NCBI GenBank assembly: GCA_020650975.1
Contig: JAIPMN010000440.1
Location: 1 to 44,272 of the forward strand
Reading direction: 5' to 3'
Origin: Apostichopus californicus
Lineage: Eukaryota; Echinodermata; Holothuroidea; Aspidochirotida; Stichopodidae
DNA: 44,272 nt
Shown here: positions 34,181 through 44,272 of the stretch, piece after piece
How positions within the stretch are numbered: position 1 is the first letter of the stretch
Layout of the letters: every line of letters starts with the position of its first letter
Made by a program: the position numbers and the translations under genes
The notes under the pieces: generated by a model
Told to the model about the DNA's origin: nothing
The model's input: only the letters and a program-made list of their open reading frames with translations
Database searches by the model: none

Positions 34181-34429
34181 TATGTATGTATGTAAGTATA
34201 TGTGATCTTCCCGCAAGCAGGAACTCGCGAAAGAAGCCATGGAGGCTTATAGACTCGCAAGCTGACCGAAGCCAATCTCTCGGCACACATCCATTTAACG
34301 TCCATGTCGGGAAGTTGTTATTGAACAACACCCTTGCCAGTCGACACACATTGCTGTCGGCGGGGAATCGAACCGGGGATCTCATGACTGGGAGACGCCG
34401 GCGTTAACCACTAGGCTATATACTCCGCC
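34181..34429 (-). mobile_element. tRNA-derived SINE
   Basis: Read on the - strand it starts GGCGGAGTATATAGCCTAGTGG, which contains an RNA polymerase III A box (TAGCCTAGTGG, 34408-34418). A canonical B box GGTTCGATTCC follows (34364-34374). The distance and a cloverleaf-like layout show descent from a tRNA. A unique body of about 170 bases follows, then a tail of TACA/CATA repeats (34181-34200). It is not a functional tRNA: the acceptor arms do not pair fully and the sequence runs on into the SINE body. Confidence 0.85.
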
Positions 34430-35205
34430 GTCAGGTGTTAAAGGGTGATTTTAGGATAAGGACCTGTTTGCCTCTTGTTTGTAGCTTAGCATAGTGTCAA
34501 TGTATTGAATGTATGCTATGCTCACAGCCTAGGTTTAGTACTTTGTCAAGTTTGCAGCTACTTCACTTGGAAGTCAGAGATATGTGATTATGTTACGGTT
34601 ATTATGCTACAGGTAATATTTACTATATTTAATTTAAAAAAGCTGTTGAAACTTGTAAACATTTGAGTTATTTTTGTCAAATTTGAATCATTTTTTTCTA
34701 TGCCAACTCTTTGTTTGGGTAGCAGTTTCTATTATGGTGTATGTTCATATAACACCCTCATTAAGTAACGCAACATGGTTGCACTCAAATAATTGCAAAG
34801 TTAGTACAGTAGTGCTTTGATTTGTTACTACATTAGTGCCTTAATTCTGTGTGTTAGTTTTACTACACACATTCTACCATTGCACTGACATACTTTACTA
34901 ATTTTACCTCAACATAAACCAGATCTGAAGAACACAAAGCTCTCTTCTGTTGCAGAATTCTTCCAGATTAAATTCAACACTGCCGTTATGCCTCGAGTAC
35001 TGGTTATTAGTTAAGGAACATTGATCGTCGTCATTATTCTGTGATGTTGATTGTAATGACCATCATAAACTTGACAGGAAGGTTGTCAGGCAGACATGCT
35101 GTATGGTTTGAACATTTCAGCATCCTATTTATCACTTATAAACTGAGTGTTTACTGTTAAGATGATGCAATTTTAGGTGGTCATTCCCCTTTGCATAGTG
35201 CTAAC

Positions 35206-36238
35206 CACTGGCGGATCCAGGGCCTTTGTTTGGGAGGGGCCAAAGTGGCATTAGAGTGATATGGGGGAGGGGTCTAAGGGGAGGGGGTGTCCCCCTCCCC
35301 TTTGGAAATTTTCTATTGCTGAATGCCCTCAGATGCAATTTGGTGCGACAAAAGTGTACAATGGTGATGTTAATTTACTTCTAAAAAAAATGTTTCCCAG
35401 GTGTAATTTTGTAAAATATTTATAAAACAAAGTTGGGATCATCTTTCTCAAGAAATTTTATTTCTCATAGGTTACAAATTTCTTACAACCAGCCTGTAAC
35501 TACAAAATGGTGTTAAACTGTAAATCCTCATGCTCATACATTTACATAGCTCCCAACTCTTGAGAAGGCAAATGCTGGTCCATGCCACAAATCGCCGTCC
35601 TGGGGGAGGGGTATAAAGGGGAGGGGGTGTCCCCCTCCCCTTTTGAATTTTTTTGGAATCCTGGTGATGCCTACATGTAAAATGGTGGCACTTAGAAAGG
35701 CTTTTGTCATCCAAAATTTTCTGAGAAATATGCATTTTTTTGTGTGTAACATCAATAAATTGAATAGTAGGTGATAATTCATTCTTTCCCGTGGCATGAA
35801 AATGTTCGCTGCTCGCCCCAATGAAAAGAAATATAGGCTAATTTGAGGTTCAAATGATGCTGTAAAGGAGGTTTTATACTCTATTATGCTAAATGCTAAA
35901 GAAAAAGTCAAAATTTGATGCAATTTTTTTTATGTATACTCGACAATTACAATGCGGTTTTTTCGGACGCTTGTGCGGGTCAGCGGGTTTGGGTGTTAGA
36001 ATGCGGGTCTAATTCCTGCGAATTGCGGGTCAGTTGGGAGCTCTGCATTTAATTTTAATTTAATTTAATTGCATTTAATTTTAATTTTAAACAAAAAGGT
36101 TTAGACTAGTCTACCACTGCTATTCCTCTCGATTTTTTTAATTTCCAATCATATGATTTAGCGGATGTTCGGAAACACTTTTTGGCTCACCTTTGGGGGG
36201 GCCATGGCCCCCCTTGGCCCCCCTTGGATCCGCCAGTG
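35206..36238. mobile_element. 1.03 kb hAT-like MITE with perfect 8-bp target duplication
   Basis: The ends CACTGGCGGATCCAGGG and (reverse complement) CACTGGCGGATCCAAGG are inverted repeats. The octamer GTGCTAAC is found exactly outside both ends (35198-35205 and 36239-36246). The interior holds two copies of a perfect GC-rich hairpin (arms AAGGGGAGGGGG, loop TGT) at 35276-35302 and 35615-35643. Open frames of 87 and 129 codons on the - strand have no transposase motifs and reflect the repeats. The intact duplication suggests a fairly recent insertion. Confidence 0.9.
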
Positions 36239-36589
36239 GTGCTAACAGCAAATGCGGAAACAAACCTACATTGGGTACATCAAAGAGATTATTCAATCTA
36301 GGGTAAAAGAGGTTTTAATATGTTGTACTACACTTTGCTTCTTAGCATTTAGTTGAGTAGTTTACATCATCACGCCTTTTCTTTATATCCTTTATTCTTC
36401 AGTCACGACTCGCTTATGGAGTAAAGTGTGGCTCCACTGTCCTTTTGTACAGCCAACTATTAATGAGAATTTGACTATAAACAACGCAACCAGAACAAGC
36501 AGGTAGACCTGGGATTCTGGGAATCTCTCTCCACCTCCATCCTCTCCACCATTCCCCCCCCCCCCCGATGAGTATTTAAGACGTAGCCC

Positions 36590-37080
36590 TGTGGACCACA
36601 AATGACCTCTGTCAATGGGGTTCTTGTACTTACCAAGGGTCATCCCCGTATACTAAATTTGAAATACATCTAATCTTCTGTTTCTGAGATACCTGGTTTT
36701 ACAAGACGTTCAAGCTGTTGTTAACCGCAAATGACCTTTGACCTACAACAATGGGTTCCTGCACACAATAAGGTGGATCCACATACCAACTATAAGTTCA
36801 TTAAAGCTTCTTCTTTTGTGTTATTGTGTTTATAAGATTCTCAGACTTTTGACTTATGTTGAACTCAAATGACCTTTGACCTCCACCAATTTCATGAGGA
36901 TGTTTACAAGGGTTTCAGACTGTTACCTCAATGACCTTTTATCTCCACAGATAACAATATTGTTGCTGTACTTGCTATGATGCATCAACATACCAAGTAT
37001 CATACCATGTACTTTTTGAGTTACAGTATTGCAAGGTTTCATACTTTTCACTTTTCAACCATATTTCTGGTCCTTGCCCA
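36590..37080. repeat. Half-site-rich repeat remnant
   Basis: Several TGACCTTTGACCT and AATGACCTTTGACCTCCACC words (two pairs of half-sites with one spacer base, DR1) with GATACCTGGTTTTACAAG and TTCAGACT blocks. It is related to the copies at 22800-22960 and 42090-42990. No ends were defined. Confidence 0.6.
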
Positions 37081-37479
37081 GTGATCATGATAACCCATCC
37101 TATTTAAAAACAAAACCAAAAATGAAATGGTTTAGTATTTTCGATGCCTAAACATATTCATGGTGTGGTAAACCATACATGATAATATTCATGAACTTGT
37201 GCACACCAAACTGAAGAAGATTATCTATTGACTAATACGGCAACATATAAAGAAGGGTATTAGGGAGTTCTCACTTTTCATGTTAACAAAGCATCAACCA
37301 TTATTTCTCTGGTAAGGGTTTTACAGTATATAATTTTATTCCAAGTCACAAAGTAAATCCCTTTAAGATTTATTATGAGACTGAGAACTGCTACTGAGAT
37401 TGTTTTAATGCAGTAGAAAATATTTTGTCAAGCTAAAAGTCCACTGGTATAAATCACAAAACAAATTTCCCATTGGTGG

Positions 37480-37845
37480 ACAATTGAGATAACCTATTGA
37501 CCCCTTGAGCCAATTTTCCACCATTGAGATAACCTGTTGACCCCTGGAAGCTCAGCTTGTGAAAGTGGATGAGGGCCACTTGTGTGTTCTTAAAGCAATA
37601 CTACATATCAACTTTCCTTGAACTTTCCTGGATGACTGTATGGGCAGTTAAAGACTTATAGAGCCTTTCACAAACTTAACTGAACTGAATTTGACCAAAC
37701 TATGTTCACCAAAAGAAAATCATACCATTGGAGAGTCGACAGATTTATTGCATCTTTCATTTTGGCATCATCATGCTTAAAAGGTTTTCAGACTTTGACA
37801 CCTGTTTACATGCTGGCCGTCACATACACACACACACCCACACAC
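37480..37845. repeat. Copy of the dispersed repeat ending in (CA)n
   Basis: GAGATAACCT(A/G)TTGACCCCTTGA-like words appear twice (about 37486 and 37526), as at 22540-22565. They are followed by GAGGGCCA..TGTGTG and end in GTCACATACACACACACAC at about 37820. The terminal hairpin is missing. Confidence 0.5.
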
Positions 37846-38079
37846 AGTCCAGCATGATTACTGAGCAAAACTTACTGTGCCTTCAGTATTGTAACCAAAA
37901 GTTACAACAACAAACATTTTTTTTTGGGGGGGGGGATGTCATTTTAATACTGCATAGCACAAGCATCTTACAGCAATCACATGCATGTACTGTTCCATTA
38001 TATTGATGAAATTTCCACCTGGCACTCTAGCTAAATTCAAGGAGTCTTTTATAAAATTGAAACCTCCTAAAGGACTTAA

Positions 38080-39718
38080 AAATGTCTGTTCACAAATATA
38101 GCTTGAGCCAAACAAACTCAAAACCTTGAAGCATGTTTTCGCACTTCTGGAAACAAATCCGCGGATAGCTGCTTATAGAAATCAAACAGGCTTTCTGATT
38201 TTATGTATAATGACTGGTAATCCTCAGATGATTGCAGATCAGTCAGTTCCATCTGGAGATGTTCAGGGCTGTTTTCAACATGAGCTTTCACATTCATGAG
38301 CTTGAAAGTCTTCAAACCTGGCATTGAAATCACAGGCAAGACGTGTCAGAGCTTCCACATATGCCTGACAATTGAAATCCTCCACCAGGTCTTTCACTTC
38401 TTTGAGATTCGGAAAGTGGGCAAAGTTCTGGACATTGAATTGTCTGAGGAAGAGCCCCAGCTTAGTCTTGAAAGCCTTGACATGGCTGAATAGGTCGCCT
38501 ATTTGCTTATCTTTCCCTTGCAAGTTCTGGTTGAGGGCGTTCAGGTGCTTGTTGATGTCGGCAAGAAATGCCACGTCACACACAAATTGGGCTTCAGATA
38601 GTCCAGTTTCACAACAATTTTGTTCCATAAAGTAGCATATTTCTGTGCGCAAAGAAAATACCATTTCCAAGACTTTGCTTTGCTTAACCATCTCACCTCC
38701 GTAAAGTAGCAAATGTCACTGTATTGCGCATCTGCTTTTTCAAGCAAAGTCTTGAATTGGCGATGCTTAAGTGCCTTGGCTCTGATGAAGTTGACATCTT
38801 CTATGACAGCTTTCATAACATTGTTGAAGCTGAGTGTCTTTGCAGTAAGTGCTTCTTGGTTTTTTATACAGTGATATTTCATCACATTGTCATTGTTAGA
38901 CACCTCAGCTGCATGTTTTGCTATTATTGTGGCAGCGCCTTCACGTTTACCAGTCATTGCAGGAGCCCCGTCAGTCCTTATTCCAGCGAGCTTGTCCCAT
39001 GGTAACTGCAGTTTACAATGGTGTTGATTGTTTCTTTGGCTATGTCCTTTCCAGTGGTATTTGATTTCATGGAGCAAAGCTGAATTAGCTCTTCGCTGAT
39101 AACAAAATCATCAGTCACCTCTCTTACGAACACCAGTAACTGCGCAGTGTCGGATGCATCAGTGCTCTCGTCAAGGACAATTGAATAATTACAGAATGAC
39201 TGTGTGCAGGTGGTGAGCTGCGACCTGCTTTCTGAAGACATTTCCATGATTCTTGACCGTCACCGTTTTTCTGGACAAACTTATTTCTTTGAAGTTATGT
39301 TCTTGCTTAGGGCAAACTGATTTGGCGCATTCAAGAACACTCTCCTTAAGAAACTCTCCATCTTGAAAGGGTTTGCAGCGCTTTGCAATTAGGTGAGCTA
39401 CTCTATAACTTGCAGAAACAGCAGCAGCGTTTGAAGCTGAAGCGAAGAAACCAAGTGTTTTCTGTTGCCCCAGTTTTTCTTGAGCTCTGTAATTTTCATG
39501 TTCCTAATTTCAGGAGCCATTTCTTTGTAGGTATCCTTATGATGCGTGTCATAGTGGCGCTTCACATTGTACTCTTTGAATACTGATACAATGGTGCCGC
39601 ACAAGAGGCAGTGTGGTTATCAATTATGTTCAACAAAGAAATAATCTGTAGTCCAAGACTCATTAAAACTCTGATTTTCACGCGCCACCCTGTGACGTTT
39701 GGAATGAGATGTTGCCAT
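38080..39718 (-). pseudogene. Decayed hAT transposase (GTF2IRD2/ZBED-like)
   Basis: Read on the - strand, the coding remnant starts at ATG 39718 (MATSHSKRHRVA). It continues with SWTTDYFFVEHN, two in-frame stops, and a CLLC...KRHYDTHH zinc finger of the BED type near 39610-39540. Further on are SASNAAAVSASYRVAHLIAK, FKEISLSRKTV, the first catalytic Asp in IVLDESTD (about 39172), TDGAPAM (about 38970), EVRWLS (about 38690), and the hAT dimerisation tail ending LFGSSYICEQTF near 38096. Frameshifts are needed near 39460, 38700, 38305 and 38133. Order and motifs match the hAT family from which vertebrate GTF2IRD2 and ZBED/FAM200 proteins derive. Upstream, CAGCTGGGGGGTCAACG read down from about 40204 may be the left terminus; the other end was not found. 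The copy cannot be active. Confidence 0.9.
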
Positions 39719-40666
39719 TTCGTAAACAACAATGTGTGCTTAATCAAATTGTAATGATTAGTGTTCAATATTAACACCTCCGTAACAAAACCAGATTTTA
39801 TACTCATTACTATTACCACTATGCGGATTACAAAATACGGGGAATTCCAACGCTCGTTCCACGCTAACACTGTCAGACGTAAAGCTGAAGGGTAACTGTA
39901 CTAATGTAGTAACAGTGTTGAATGATCGATCCTTATAAGGCAGGTTAAGATCAAACCAAATCAAAGTCAATAAGGGTTACGTCATCAAAGATCACACCAA
40001 TTTGCAAAACGTTTGTGAATAGCTGATCACAAGTGACTGGTGATGATAAGCACGTTAAGGAACATCAATAGTGCCAATAGATTCTAAGCAGCTAGCTCGT
40101 TTTTGTGATGATGTAACATAGACTGATTTTTTTTCTTTTTCTTGAGACATCTCGCGAGCAGCAAAAAATTGCGGCCCGCTGGCCGTACGTTGACCCCCCA
40201 GCTGTAGACATATGTCCTACAATGATTGCTATATAGGCCTAGAATATCCAGCTTGGAGATGTTGGTTCCTGCCTCAGCCTGCTGTCTCTGCAGTAAGCTT
40301 ACTCAATCATCTTCAGCTATATTTTCTTTCTTAAGTCTTTCCAGCACAGTTGTTATGGCTAGGACTAACATCATTTGTGAATATTGCTTCAAGACACTTC
40401 TATTATATGATTTTACAGAAATGTATTTGAAGTAATCACTCGGAAGGCATTGCCCATCAGTATGGTAATACCTCAATGCCATTGTACATCAGTATGACAG
40501 TATCTCAATACATAGTTATACGTATTGAAATAGTTAAAAAGGTTATGAAATGGAAAATTTTCATGTCTTGGAATGGTTTATCTACATTACTACAACACCA
40601 TCCATGCACAACTTTCCGTAAATGCGGCTTCAAACGCCAGAAATTCGCTGTCAAAGTATTCCCTAG

Positions 40667-40933
40667 AGACCTCTCGAGCTACCACTCGTAAAAAAAATCA
40701 AAGCTGCCCACCGCAGTTCATCTGACGTCATCAAAGGAACCATTTCAGCCAAAGCCGACTCCCCGCTTTTTACCGATACGGCGTTATACAGTCTACTACA
40801 TGCAACTACAACACTCTTCTCATCAATTGAAAATGTCTTCTCCCGAATCTTCCAAGGAAATAGGACTTCACCTCTCAGGACATTCGTAAACTTTGACAAA
40901 CTTATTTTCTTGAGGAAGAAGAGGAGGAAATAG
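40667..40933 (+). pseudogene. Possible hAT transposase C-terminal fragment
   Basis: A frame open from 40667 to TAG at 40931-40933 reads DSPLFTDTALYSLLHATTT, then LFSSIENVFSRI, ending NFDKLIFLRKKRRK. This resembles the hAT dimerisation domain pattern (..IPATS..SERVFS....R..L....V..LIFLR). Stops close it upstream and no zinc finger or DDE part is present, so it would be a fragment. The opposite strand carries a 149-codon open frame over the same bases which I judge to be its shadow. Confidence 0.4.
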
Positions 40934-42089
40934 TTTTCGAGGGTGATGAAGATTTTCTTATCAATTGAGCCCTTGCAGAAGAATTGTAAAACGATCCCGA
41001 TGGCCGAGAGGCGTCGCTGCCAATCGAAGTCCCAGAGCAGAACAGTTGGACTACCCTGAACCGAAACTGGTCGGTTGAGCATAAACAAAACCACCGTTAT
41101 TAGGACCATCATATGATTTAAATTATCTCGAATGTCGATGATCCTGCTACTTAACTTCGTAGCGAAGCTTCTAGAATTTGTTACTTACAGTGCAAGGAAA
41201 ATGTGACATTCTGTACAGTGCAACCCTATAGTACTAGTAGTGGTAACATGGGGTCTAGACCTATATATCTAATAGACGTTGTATAACAGGCTAGCCCGTG
41301 TAATTGTAAAATCACAACACAACGCCAGTTTTACCACAAAAGAAGCCTTGCAGATCTAGTATTGATTGTTCTAAAACCAACTGGCTTTAAGTTTTGTGTA
41401 AAATATTAGGTAACCAATAAAAAAATCGTCATTTGCTGCATCAAGGAGGCCTAGGCTATGGTCATAACAAGTAATTTGGCAACAGCATAGACCTACAGGC
41501 ACTCGTAACATTGTGTATGTGTAGTGTTTTGAACGAGTCATGTTCAAATTCTTCGATTTCTGTCATCTTTTTGAAAAGAGTGCAGTAGAAATCCGTCTTC
41601 ACTTGTGGTGGAGCAGCCTGCAACCACATATCGGCTCGGCATATTTAACAGTTACAAGATAAATTTACGTAAAAACATAACTCCAAACACCAAATCTCAA
41701 TTACTACGGAGCACTGCAACAGTGTAATGTTGTGTGTTCTCAGACGTTTAAGAATGTAAACATAGCGTCTCGGAAGTTCCTCGACTGACGTCACGCCGCA
41801 TTACCATAAATACAACAATTTTTAGAAAGTTTTTGTTACCCTCGAATTTTTAATCGTTTATTCCTCGAGGATTCAAGCTTCGTTTGACACAAACAGACTG
41901 AGGATCTCATGATTGTTCAAATCCATGTATCCTAACCTTAACAACACCCCTTCACAATCAAATGTTCTGAGGGCGTGGTGATTCTCTTCAAATGATTCCT
42001 GAGTATCTTATGTGTGTATTCTTGTATCCAATAAAGTGGATCTACAAACAAAGTACAAACTTCATCCAACATTTAATTTTGGAGAAATC

Positions 42090-42990
42090 TGGTTACAAAA
42101 TTTTCAGACATTGACTTAAATTGTTGATCCCAGATAACCAATAAGCTGAATCCACATACCAAGTAGGAAGCTGAGCTTTACAGCGTTTACAAACCAGTGT
42201 CTTACATAACAATGCATACACATGCCATCACAATCATATAGATTCATTTGCCTTTAGCAAGAAATACAAAATGCATTGAAGTCTGAATGATGTAATTAGT
42301 TGCATCTATTAGGAATATGTGATTCCTTTCTCCTTATCATGCTAACAAGGTTTAAACAGATTGTTCTTTATTTCACTGACTTGAAGAAAATAGATTTCCA
42401 ATAACATGAACATCAGAAAATTAACTTTTCAAAGGTTCCTGAACCATGCAGCATGGCTTATCATTCCTACACCATAAAAGAAACCATACTATGTTGTCTG
42501 TGTGTGTAATAGTCACAAAGATTATAAACTAATTTGATATACTTTGATATATTGCTTATCTGAATTCTGTCCTCCCACAAATTATAGCAGCTTGTCAGTT
42601 TATGCCCACTAGTCATGATCTTTAACCTCACACAAAACAATACGAGTGATCCACATATTAATATATGAAACATCCAAGTAACCCCTCTTGAGATCAGGTG
42701 TACAAACTTTGACCACTGCTGACATTAAATGACCTATGACCTGCAATAAAAATAGGCTTCCATACCACAATATGAGGTATAAAAAACTGATATTAAATTC
42801 ATTTGAGATGCCATCCTTGAGATATACATGGTTCCCACTTTAACCATGGACCTCAAATGACCGTTGCGATCCAACTACTTAACCACATCCAAAGTTTGGT
42901 ATTCATCCAAGCTTCCTTTGTTTGAGACACGGTGTTTATAGGCAAGGCGTCACATGAATACACACACACCATCATGATTGCAAAGCTTAA
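42090..42990. repeat. Half-site-rich repeat remnants
   Basis: Two degenerate copies. One ends ACACATGCCATCACAATCATATAGATTCATTTGCCTTTAGC-like at about 42220-42262. The other contains AAATGACCTATGACCTGC (about 42728) and ends GGCAAGGCGTCACATGAATACACAC at about 42941-42965. Confidence 0.5.
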
Positions 42991-43262
42991 AATTTACATC
43001 AAAACCTATAACCAGCTCAAATGTGAAAACTTGACACTTAACTATAAATCATTGTGTACATCTAAACATCTCAACTTGGCCAGACTTCAGATCTTATAGC
43101 AACACATCAGCACAGCAAAACCTTTATTAATCTTTCATGTAATCGACAGTTTTTTTTTCTCAATAAATGCAGTAACTTCAGGCTAAAAATGAATATAAAC
43201 ATACACAGCATTTACCTGTTTTTTTTTAATTGGTTGGTAAAATAAAAAAGCTGCAATCTTAC

Positions 43263-43325
43263 CTTGGAAGTAATTTTAAGAGTTGAAGGAGGGGGCATAC
43301 CACTGACATAAACAGCTGTGGCAAT
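43263..43325 (-). CDS. C2CD5: C2CD5 63-base exon
   Basis: Acceptor TTTGTCAG, donor GTAAGA, phase 0 at both ends. It reads IATAVYVSGMPPPSTLKITS and a final K. Human C2CD5 has SATGVYLAALPTPGGIQIAGK here. Confidence 0.9.
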
Positions 43326-43855
43326 CTGACAAAATAATATAATAGTACATTAATCTTAATCCAGTGTTGGCACATCAGATATGATTCAAATTTGAACTTT
43401 GAAGTGACATAAAACTTTAAAAGCAGCAGAAAAAACTTACCAATTAAAATGCATCAAACTGTAGCTTTCAGTATTCATGTGTGATATCTTAAACAACAAA
43501 CTTATCACTTTAATCATCTGCAATTGATGTCCAACCTCACATGAAAACTGCTACAGTCACATGATCTGTTAATTCATTCCAATCTTAAATATCATTAAAA
43601 TAAGAATTATAGGTGAAGGGAATCAAGAAGTCCATTGCTTCACCTCACTGTACTAATATTTGCACATTTACAAAAGGCTTGAGAAAACGACTAATGAATT
43701 CTTTTGATATGTTGAGATTTATTTCATGTGATGTCATTAATAATCTAGTCAGTTACAAACAATTTGACAAGGAATAGGAAATTGACAAATCTTCAGTGTT
43801 TTCTGGCCACAACAATGATATTAACATCAAGCCATGCATAAGAGCAAAAACTTAC

Positions 43856-43930
43856 AGCATTGCCAACTAGAACATTTTCACCAACTGTAATGATGACACG
43901 CAGACCAAAGAGAGCATTCATTCCTTTAAC
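43856..43930 (-). CDS. C2CD5: C2CD5 75-base exon, GMNALFGLR segment
   Basis: Acceptor ATCCACAG, donor GTAAGT, phase 0 at both ends. It reads VKGMNALFGLRVIITVGEN, then VLVGNA. Human C2CD5 reads LKGMNALFGLRIQITVGENMLMGLA, almost identical. This is the most N-terminal C2CD5 exon in the window; earlier exons lie past 44272. Confidence 0.94.
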
Positions 43931-44073
43931 CTGTGGATATATTAAAAATGAAAAGTTTGGTGTTCTGTTACATTACTTAGTAAGCTGTGCAACCAAATTA
44001 ACATTATTTTGTGTGCAGAGACAGTGCTTAACTGGCTGATCAGTTACAGCAAATACAACTCATTACTACTATA

Positions 44074-44217
44074 CCCACCGGCGGCGATTTGTTCCAAATA
44101 TTGGGGGGAACATTTGCTTGGGTGCAGGCGCGTAGCAACTTTCATCCCCAAAATTGTTTGTGCGCTTCGTTTTTTTGTATATATATATGTATATATATAT
44201 ATATATATATGTATATG

Positions 44218-44250
<33 letters not shown>

Positions 44251-44272
44251 GTATATGTATATGTATATATAT
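44074..44272. mobile_element. Left end(s) of truncated transposon with TATATG microsatellite
   Basis: CCACCGGCGGCGATTTG at about 44078 and CAGGCGCGTAGCAAC at about 44126 both look like hAT-type left termini. They are followed by a long TATA/TATATG microsatellite from about 44178 to the window edge. The right ends are not in the window, so the call is tentative. Confidence 0.35.
44178..44272. repeat. TA/TATATG microsatellite
   Basis: Mixed TA and TATATG/TGTATA repeats continuing to the end of the window. Confidence 0.95.

Larger units (their letters stand above)
31409..43262 (-). other. C2CD5 intron, 11.9 kb, transposon sink
   Basis: The largest intron in the window. From left to right it holds half-site-rich repeat DNA (31665-34006), a tRNA-derived SINE (34181-34429), a hAT MITE (35206-36238), repeat remnants (36590-37840), a dead hAT transposase (38080-39718, ends possibly to about 40204), a possible second hAT tail (40667-40933) and more remnants (42090-42990). 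No C2CD5 exon is needed here: the exons on either side join in frame. Confidence 0.85.
14661..43930 (-). other. C2CD5: C2CD5 orthologue, 3' part of the gene (14 exons in window)
   Basis: C2CD5 (CDP138) is a C2-domain phosphoprotein and Akt substrate. In mammals it supports insulin-stimulated GLUT4 vesicle fusion with the plasma membrane. The exons listed separately, read from 43930 down to 14661, splice in consistent phase into about 367 residues that follow the human C-terminal third in order. Landmarks are KGMNALFGLRVIITVGEN, LKRLQQKLVDTTARNRDLYDL, FKLRTNTPCCLC, TPLSYIPGAVVEKYLGNI, SLGGNALLAYN and QGLINVFGDAVFV. The GMNALFGLR and GGNALLAY segments look like the YbjQ-type repeats of this family. 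The C2 domain and first two-thirds lie beyond 44272. Introns range from a few hundred bases to 11.9 kb and are filled with repeats. Confidence 0.92.

Noticed and set aside
35472-35923. Two overlapping - strand open frames (87 and 129 codons)
   Set aside because: They lie inside the 1.03 kb MITE, cross its GC-rich hairpin and lack any transposase motif.
40990-41070. tRNA-like A box (ATGGCCGAGAGGCG)
   Set aside because: No B box at the right distance and no cloverleaf could be drawn.
40663-41112. 149-codon - strand open frame with a signal-peptide-like start (MMVLITVVLFML)
   Set aside because: No family resemblance, no neighbouring exons, and it overlaps a + strand frame resembling a hAT tail. 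I take it as a shadow.

Overview
The window is animal nuclear DNA: AT-rich, intron-rich and full of degenerate transposons, microsatellites and AGGTCA-rich repeats. The two genes I can recognise and the style of the repeats suggest a marine invertebrate, probably a deuterostome such as an echinoderm or hemichordate. That placement is inference; the sequence does not name the species.

Two protein-coding genes converge tail to tail. On the + strand (about 368-10460) lies an NCOA6 (nuclear receptor coactivator 6) orthologue. I rebuilt it from three exons: 368-491, a 6.4 kb exon at 1159-7557, and a short last exon at 10405-10460. Together they give about 2192 codons in one continuous frame. On the - strand (14661-43930) is the 3' part of a C2CD5 orthologue (C2 domain-containing protein 5, also CDP138/KIAA0528). 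Fourteen short exons with consistent splice phases give about 367 C-terminal residues. The N-terminal part, including the C2 domain, lies beyond the right edge. Nearly every C2CD5 exon is too short to stand out as an open reading frame; they were found by reading splice sites and protein similarity on the - strand.

Nearly everything else is intron, 3' UTR or intergenic DNA holding repeats. There are several hAT-like elements with inverted ends, two of them with perfect 8-bp target duplications (8286-8768, nested inside 7678-9972, and 35206-36238) and one with 7 of 8 (21044-21786). A decayed GTF2IRD2/ZBED-like hAT transposase lies at about 38080-39718, and a possible second hAT tail at 40667-40933. 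There is a tRNA-derived SINE (34181-34429) and a 5'-truncated LINE 3' end (28237-28768). A perfect 19-bp minisatellite sits at 26774-26894. A dispersed repeat family has ends with the core G(A/G)TTCCTTGC and carries tandem arrays rich in nuclear-receptor half-sites, including a six-copy ~299-bp array at 32301-33900.

The two genes have no shared pathway visible here. NCOA6 is a chromatin and transcription coactivator of the KMT2C/KMT2D (ASCOM) complex; C2CD5 is a vesicle and membrane-fusion factor known from insulin-stimulated GLUT4 traffic. I see no RNA genes, CRISPR arrays or prokaryotic features.
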